The translations under genes were made by a program, and so were the position numbers. From Bostrychus sinensis (lineage: Eukaryota; Chordata; Actinopteri; Gobiiformes; Eleotridae): a DNA stretch of 64,000 bases. The stretch is from NCBI GenBank assembly GCA_020698575.1, contig CM036253.1, positions 3,524,605 to 3,588,604 of the forward strand. The letters run 5' to 3'. Positions 48,101 to 57,100 of this stretch are shown piece after piece (positions within the stretch are counted from its first letter, which is position 1; every line of letters begins with the position of its first letter). Below the pieces are notes generated by a model. That model saw only the letters and a list, made by a program, of their open reading frames with translations. It did not search any database and was not told the DNA's origin.

Positions 48101-51100
48101 CAGTCCTACACAGTCCTACACAGCCCAGTCCTACACAGTCCTACACAGCCCAGTCCTACACAGTCCAGTCCTACACAGTCCAGTCCTACACAGTCCAGTC
48201 CTACACAGTCCTACACAGTCCAGTCCTACACAGCCCAGTCCTACACAGTCCAGTCCTACAGTCCTACACAGCCCAGTCCTACACAGTCCAGTCCTACACA
48301 GTCCTACACAGTCCTACACAGCCCAGTCCTACACAGTCCAGTCCTACACAGTCCTACACAGTCCTACACAGTCCAGTCCTACACAGCCCAGTCCTACACA
48401 GTCCTACACAGCCCAGTCCTACACAGTCCTACACAGTCCAGTCCTACACAGTCCTACACAGCCCAGTCCTACACAGTCCAGTCCTACACAGCCCAGTCCT
48501 ACACAGTCCTACACAGTCCAGTCCTACACAGTCCTACACAGTCCTACACAGTCCTACACAGCCCAGTCCTACACAGTCCAGTCCTACACAGTCCTACACA
48601 GTCCTACACAGTCCTACACAGTCCTACACAGCCCAGTCCTACACAGTCCAGTCCTACACAGTCCAGTCCTACACAGCCCAGTCCTACACAGTCCTACACA
48701 GCACAGTCCTACACAGTCCAGTCCTACACAGCCCAGTCCTACACAGCCCAGTCCTACACAGTCCTGTCCTACACCAGTCCAGTCCTACACAGTCCAGTCC
48801 TACACAGTCCAGTCCTACACAGTCCTACACAGTCCAGTCCTACACAGTCCAGTCCTACACAGTCCTACACAGTCCAGTCCTACACAGTCCTACACAGCCC
48901 AGTCCTACACAGTCCAGTCCTACACAGTCCAGTCCTACACAGTCCTGTCCTACACAGTCCTGTCCTACACCAGTCCAGTCCTACACAGTCCAGTCCTACA
49001 CAGTCCAGTCCTACACAGTCCAGTCCTACACAGTCCTACACAGTCCAGTCCTACACAGTCCTACACAGCCCAGTCCTACACAGTCCAGTCCTACACAGCC
49101 CAGTCCTACACAGTCCTACACAGCCCAGTCCTACACAGTCCAGTCCTACACAGCCCAGTCCTACACAGCCCAGTCCTACACAGTCCAGTCCTACACAGTC
49201 CAGTCCTACACAGCCCAGTCCTACACAGCCCAGTCCTACACAGCCCAGTCCTACACAGTCCAGTCCTACACAGTCCAGTCCTACACAGTCCTACACAGCC
49301 CAGTCCTACACAGTCCTACACAGTCCAGTCCTACACAGCCCAGTCCTACACAGCCCAGTCCTACACAGTCCTACACAGCCCAGTCCTACACAGTCCTACA
49401 CAGCCCAGTCCTACACAGCCCAGTCCTACACAGTCCTACACAGCCCAGTCCTACACAGTCCAGTCCTACACAGCCCAGTCCTACACAGCCCAGTCCTACA
49501 CAGCCCAGTCCTACACAGCCCAGTCCTACACAGTCCTACACAGCCCAGTCCTACACAGTCCTACACAGCCCAGTCCTACACAGTCCAGTCCTACACAGTC
49601 CTACACAGCCCAGTCCTACACAGCCCAGTCCTACACAGTCCAGTCCTACACAGTCCTACACAGTCCTACACAGCCCAGTCCTACACAGCCCAGTCCTACA
49701 CAGTCCAGTCCTACACAGTCCTACACAGCCCAGTCCTACACAGCCCAGTCCTACACAGTCCAGTCCTACACAGTCCTACACAGCCCAGTCCTACACTGTC
49801 CAGTCCTACACAGTCCTACACAGCCCAGTCCTACACAGTCCAGTCCTACACAGCCCAGTCCTACACAGTCCAGTCCTACACAGTCCTACACAGCCCAGTC
49901 CTACACAGTCCAGTCCTACACAGTCCAGTCCTACACAGTCCTACACAGTCCAGTCCTACACAGTCCTACACAGCCCAGTCCTACACAGTCCAGTCCTACA
50001 CAGTCCTACACAGTCCTACACAGTCCTACACAGTCCAGTCCTACACAGTCCTACACAGTCCAGTCCTACACAGCCCAGTCCTACACAGTCCTACACAGCC
50101 CAGTCCTACACAGTCCTACACAGCCCAGTCCTACACAGTCCTACACAGCCCAGTCCTACACAGCCCAGTCCTACACAGTCCTACACAGCCCAGTCCTACA
50201 CAGTCCAGTCCTACACAGTCCAGTCCTACACAGTCCAGTCCTACACAGTCCAGTCCTACACAGTCCAGTCCTACACAGTCCAGCAGTATCCAGCGATTGT
50301 AGTGCACTTGGTTTGTGAATGATTCAGACTCGCACTGTTTTTCTCTCACCGTGATCATGTGACTCTGGCGTCTGTGTAAAAAACGTTTGTTGAAACTCGG
50401 CTGATAAAGTTCTTCTGTGATAAACCTGACCACACTCAGATGTTTTAGTATTTATAGATAAATAACAGCCATGTGTGTGATATTGAACATGAATGATGCT
50501 GTAATGAATAAAACAGAGAGGATTATTGCAGCTCTGTGCCTTACGTGGGGAGGCTGAACGCTAACGGCTAAGCTAATGTTAGCAGCGGTTTATTTAAAAG
50601 CTTTTTATTTCTGATGACACTGTGACAGAAGTTTAAAAAAAGGCGTTTCTTACTGGTTTCATTCAGACGTGTTGTGTACAGTTTAAAGTCCTGTCCTGGT
50701 CCCGCTGTTCTCCTCTGAAACTTGCAATGCATTCTGGTCTATACTGACCTCTAGTGGCCATCACTGTCCACTACTTTTCAAAATGCATTGTGGGAAATTT
50801 TGAGTGCACTATTTTTTATCCACTAGACACTGCGACACCACTACAGACTGGTGTGACCACTGTAGGGGGCGCTACAGAGGGATTAGGGAGGACGTTCGGA
50901 CACAGCCACTTTTTAAGATGAGACGGAGGAAAACGTTTGAAACTGAATTTGAACTGATTGAGTTTTTGTACGCCCATGACCCATTTCAGGGTCTCTGCCC
51001 ACTGTTTGGGAACCATTGATTCCCAGGTTAAATCCGTGCTGTGTTTGTGGGAGGAACCCAGGGTAACACAGGGAGGAGCTGCAGACTCCGCCCACAGAGA

Positions 51101-54100
51101 TCTGTGATGGTCGCCCTGGGCTCGCTCTCTTTGCTGGGAGGCGAGAACACTAACCACTCTGCCACTGTGCACCCCTACATCATAAATATATACAACTATA
51201 TACAAGTATAATAATTATATACAAATATAATAAATATGATAAATCTATACCAATATAATAAATCTATACAAATATAATAAATATGATAAATATATACAAA
51301 TATTATAAATGTGATGAATATATACAAATATAATAAATATAATAAATCTATACAAATATAATAAATATGATAAATATATACAAATATTATAAATATGATG
51401 AATCTATACAAATATAATAAATAAATAATTATATACAAATATAATAAATATAATAAATCTATACAAATATTATAAATATGATAAATCTATACAAATGTAA
51501 TAAATATAATAATTATATACAAATATAATAAACATAATAAATATATACAAATATGATAAATATGATAAATATATACAAATATAATAAATATGAAAATATA
51601 ATAGATATAAAAATATAAAATATAAGAAAAGAGCCACAGCCCAGAGTCCAGTGCAGAAAAGTCCTGATCTCATCCAAAACTGATCTGATTTACCTCTGTC
51701 CTTGACCGTAACCTCTCAGCGCTCTGTCAGAAACACTCCTGTTTCTGATGTAAATGTAGACATTAGTCCTCCCTAAATGTTCTGGACCCCAGGCCCAGGT
51801 CCGGACCCCAGGCCCAGGTCCGGACCCCAGGCCCAGGTCCGGACCCCAGGCCCAGGTCTGGACTCCTGCAGAGACCTCGGCTTCAGGAGAACCAAGCTTC
51901 AGGCCATGGGACGTTGGTGCATTCAGGTGCTCCTCAGAAACACGGGAAAAACCTGGGACAGGACAGGCGTCCCACAGGCGGGACAGCAGAGGCGTCCCAC
52001 AGGCGGGACAGCAGAGGCGTCCCACAGGCGGGACAGCAGAGGCGTCCCACAGGCGGGACAGCAGAGGCGTCCCACAGGCGGGACAGCAGAGGCGTCCCAC
52101 AGGCGGGACAGCAGAGGCGTCCCACAGGCGTCCCACAGGCGTCCCACAGGCGGGACAGCAGAGGCGTCCCACAGGCGTCCCACAGGCGTCCCACAGGCGT
52201 CCCACAGGCGTCCCACAGGCGGGACAGCAGAGGCTTCTGTGTGGGACAGAGACAGCTCTAATCTGAACAACTTTAAGATGTGGGTCACAGTTTAGGACAC
52301 ACCTGAGCCTGTCCCACACCTCTGTCCCACACCTGTGTCCTCTCCTGTGTCCTCACCTGTGTCCTCTCCTCTGTCCCACACCTGTGTCCTCTCCTCTGTT
52401 CCACACCTGTGTCCTCTCCTGTGTCCTCTCCTGTGTCCTCTCCTGTGTCCTCTCCTGTGTCCTCACCTGTGTCATCTCCTCTGTCCCACACCTGTGTCCT
52501 CTCCTGTGTCCTCTCCTCTGTCCCACACCTGTGTCCTCTCCTGTGTCCTCACCTGTGTCATCTCCTCTGTCCCACACCTGTGTCCTCTCCTGTGTCCTCT
52601 CCTCTGTCCCACACCTGTGTCCTCTCCTCTGTCCCACACCTGTGTCCTCTCCTGTATCCTCTCCTGTGTCCCACACCTGTATCCTCTCCTGTGTCCCACA
52701 CCTGTGTCCTCTCCTGTGTCCCACACCTGTGTCCTCTCCTGTGTCCCACACCTGTGTCCTCTCCTGTGTCCCACACCTGTGTCCTCTCCTGTGTCCCACA
52801 CCTGTGTCCTCTCCTCTGTCCCACACCTGTGTCCTCTCCTCTGTCCCACACCTGTGTCCTCTCCTCTGTCCCACACCTGTGTCCTCTCCTCTGTCCCACA
52901 CCTGTGTCCTCTCCTCTGTCCCACACCTGTGTCCTCTCCTCTGTCCCACACCTGTGTCCTCACCTCTGTCCTCTCCTGTGTCCTGGCGTCAGACCCAGGT
53001 TCTGTCCGGTTTTCCTCTAAGTCCCGGTCCCGGTTCTGTCCTCAGGCGGACCGATGTGGTGACCCTGACCCCCTGGTTGGCCCCCGTGGTGTGGGACGCG
53101 ACCTTTGACCCCGCTCTCCTGGACACCATCTACAAACCACAGAACCTGACCATCGCAGCCACGGTCTTCGCTGTGGGCAAGTACGTCCCAGGACTAGGAC
53201 CAGGACCTGGGCTAGGGCCAGGACTAGACTACAGGACTAGGACCAGGACCTGACCCGTCCCTCAGCCTCTAACCTGTCCCTTGTTGTCCTCAGGTACGTG
53301 ATGTTCCTGAAGGACTTCCTGGAGACGGCGGAGAAGCACTTCTTCGTGGGTTTTAACATTAACATCTACGTCTTCACCGACAAACCGCAGGAGGTTTCTC
53401 CAGTGAAGATGGCCGCCGGCAGGAAGGTAACGTCTCCTCAGGTCTCTCCAGGTCTCTCCAGGTCTCCTCAGTTCCCCCCAGGTCTCCCCAGGTCTCCCCA
53501 GGTCTCCCCAGGTCTCCCCAGGTCTCCTCAGGCCTCCCCAGGTCTCCCCAGGTCTCTTCAGTTCCCCCCAGGTCTCTCAAGGTCTCCTCAGGCCTCCCCA
53601 GGTCTCCCCAGGTCTCTCCAGGTCTCCTCAGGTTTCCTCAGTTCCCCCCAGGTCTCCTCAGTTCCCCCCAGGTCTCCTCGGTTCCCCCCAGGTCTCCCCA
53701 GGTCTCCTCAGGCCTCCCCAGGTCTCCCCAGGTCTCTCCAGGTCTCCTCAGTTCCCCCCAGGTCTCCCCAGGTCTCCTCAGGCCTCCCCAGGTCTCCCCA
53801 GGTCTCTCCAGGTCTCCTCAGGTCTTCTCGGTTCTCTCCAGGTCTCCTCAGTTCCCCCCAGGTCTCCTCGGTTCCCCCCAGGTCTCCTCGGTTCCCCCCA
53901 GGTCTCCTCGGTTCCCCCCAGGTCTCCTCGGTTCCCCCCAGGTCTCCCCAGGTCTCCTCAGGCCTCCCCAGGTCTCCCCAGGTCTCTCCAGGTCTCCTCA
54001 GGTCTCCTCAGTTCCCCCCAGGTCTCCTTGGTTCCCCCCAGGTCTCCTTGGTTCCCCCCAGGTCTCCTCGGTTCCCCCCAGGTCTCCCCAGGTCTCCTCG

Positions 54101-57100
54101 GTTCCCCCCAGGTCTCCCCAGGTCTCCTCAGGCCTCCCCAGGTCTCCCCAGGTCTCTCCAGGTCTCCTCAGTTCCCTCCAGGTCTCCTCAGTTCCCTCCA
54201 GGTCTCCTCGGTTCCCCCCAGGTCTCCCCAGGTCTCTCCAGGCCTCCCCAGGTCTCCTCAGGCCTCCCCAGGTCTCTCCAGGTCTCTCCAGGTCTCCTCA
54301 GGCCTCCCCAGGCCTCCCCAGGTCTCTCCAGTCCTCCCCAGGTCTCTCCAGTCCTCCCCAGGTCTCCCCAGGTCTCCTCAGGCCTCCCCAGGTCTCCCCA
54401 GGTCTCTCCAGGTCTCTCCAGGCCTCCCCAGGTCTCCCCAGGTCTCCTCAGGCCTCCTCAGGCCTCCCCAGGTCTCCTCAGGCCTCCCCAGGTCTCCCCA
54501 GGTCTCTCCAGGTCTCTCCAGGTCTCTCCAGGTCTCTTCAGTTCCCCCCAGGTCTCCCCAGTTCCCCCCAGGTCTCCCCAGGTCTCTTCAGGTCTTGGTT
54601 CTTGTCCTTAGTTCTCCTCTGGTCTCCCCAAATCTCCCCAAGTTCTTGTTCTCAAGTCTCCCTAGGTCTTCTTGGGTCTTGCTTCTCGTCTTCAGGTCTC
54701 CTCAGGCCTCCCCAGGTCTCCTCAGTTCCCCCCAGGTCTCCTCAGTTCCCCCCAGGTCTCCTCAGTTCCCCCCAGGTCTCCTCAGGTCTCCTCAGTTCCC
54801 CCCAGGTCTCCTCAGGTCTCCTCAGTTCCCCCCAGGTCTCCTCAGTTCCCCCCAGGTCTCCTCAGGTCTCCCCAGGTCTCCCTAGGTCTTCTTAGGCCTT
54901 GGTTCTCGCCCTCCGAGGTCTCCTCAGGTCTCTTCAGGTCTTGGTTCTCATCCTCAGGTCCAGGTCCGCATGGTCCCCGGGTCCAAGCGCTGGCAGGAGA
55001 TCTCAGCCCGAAGGATGGAGATAGTTCATAGTCTGGTCCAGGAGATCCAGGCCTTCACGGACTTCGTTTTCTGTCTGGATGTGGACTCCAAGTTCCACGG
55101 ACGTTGGGGCTCCGAGTCTCTGGGAGAACTGGTGGCTGTGGTCCATCCAGGTGAGTCCAGGTCCAGTCCAGGTGAGTCCAGGTCCAGTCCAGGTGAGTCC
55201 AGGTCCAGTCCAGGTGAGTCCAGGTCCAGTCCAGGTGAATCCAGGTCCAGTCCAGGTGAATCCAGGTCCATCCAGGTGAGTCCAGGTCCATCCAGGTGAG
55301 TCCAGGTCCTTCCAGGTCCACACAGGTGAGTCCAGGTCCAGTCCAGGTGAGTCCAGGTCCATCCAGGTGAGTCCAGGTCCATCCAGGTGAGTCCAGGTCC
55401 TTCCAGGTCCGCACAGGTGAGTCCAGGTCCTTCCAGGTCCGCACAGGTGAGTCCAGGTCCTTCCAGGTCCGCACAGGTGAGTCCAGGTCCAGTCCAGGTG
55501 AGTCCAGGTCCAGTCCAGGTGAGTCCAGGTCCATCCAGGTGAGTCCAGGTCCATCCAGGTCCACACAGGTGAGTCCAGGTCCAGTCCAGGTGAGTCCAGG
55601 TCCAGTCCAGGTGAGTCCAGGTGAGTCCAGGTCCATCCAGGTGAGTCCAGGTCCTTCCAGGTCCACACAGGTGAGTCCAGGTCCAGTCCAGGTGAGTCCA
55701 GGTCCATCCAGGTGAGTCCAGGTCCATCCAGGTCCACACAGGTGAGTCCAGGTCCAGTCCAGGTGAGTCCAGGTCCATCCAGGTGAGTCCAGGTCCATCC
55801 AGGTGAGTCCAGGTCCATCCAGGTCCACACAGGTGAGTCCAGGTCCAGTCCAGGTGAGTCCAGGTCCATCCAGGTGAGTCCAGGTCCATCCAGGTCCACA
55901 CAGGTGAGTCCAGGTCCAGTCCAGGTGAGTCCAGGTCCATCCAGGTCCACACAGGTGAGTCCAGGTCCAGTCCAGGTCCACACAGGTGAGTGACTGGGAC
56001 TGGAGGGACTGGAGTGAACAGGTCTCAAGCCCGGTGCAGTAATAAAACAACTGTGTGAGAGTATAAATGTGAGGGCAGAGGGGGCGGGGCTTACCCAGTC
56101 CTCTCAGGTACCAGGTTCTGACCCGGTCTCTGTGCAGGGTACTACCACGACCCCCGGAGCAAGTTCCCCTTCGAGCGCCGGCCCCAGTCCAGAGCCTACA
56201 TGGCGCCCTCCGATGGAGACTTCTACTACTGCGGCGGGGCCTTCGGTGGGACCTCAGACCGAATCCTGGTCCTGACCCAGACCTGCTCCAAGAACTACAG
56301 AGACGACGAGAAGGAGGGCATCGAGGCCGCCTGGCAGGAGGAGAGCCACCTGAACAGGTGAGACTGTGAGACACAGGTGAGACAGGTGAGTCACAGGTGA
56401 GACTCAGGTGAGACACAGGTGAGTCACAGGTGAGACTCAGGTGAGACAGGTGAGACACAGGTGAGACACAGGTGAGACTCAGGTGAGAATCAGGTGAGAC
56501 ACAGGTGAGACAGGTGAGACTCAGGCGAGTCACAGGTGAGACACAGGTGAGACTCAGGTGAGACTCAGGTGAGAATCAGGTGAGAATCAGGTGAGTCACA
56601 GGTGAGTCACAGGTGAGTCACAGGTGAGACTCAGGTGAGACTCAGGTGAGACAGGTGAGTCTCAGGTGAGACTCAGGTGAGAATCAGGTGAGACAGGCGA
56701 GACACAGGTGAGACACAGGTGAGACACAGGTGAGACACAGGTGAGTCTCAGGTGAGACAGGTGAGTCTCAGGTGAGACAGGTGAGTCTCAGGTGAGACAG
56801 GTGAGTCTCGGGTGAGAATCAGGTGAGACAGGCGAGTCACAGGTGAGACTCAGGTGAGACACAGGTGAGTCACAGGTGAGACTTAGGTGAGACTCAGGTG
56901 AGACAGGTGAGTCACAGGTGAGACTCAGGTGAGACAGGTGAGTCACAGGTGAGTCACAGGTGAGACTTAGGTGAGACTCAGGTGAGACACAGGTGAGACA
57001 GGTGAGAATCAGGTGAGAATCAGGTGAGACTCAGGTGAGACACAGGTGAGACACAGGTGAGAATCAGGTGAGACTCAGGTGAGACTCAGGCGAGACACAG

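Noticed and set aside
54958..54963. Alternative exon 9 start at 54964 (acceptor GTCCAG/GTCC)
   Set aside because: It would also keep the frame, but starting at 54958 gives the spacing between GR(K/Q) and KRWQ that matches ABO; only cDNA can exclude a two-codon alternative.
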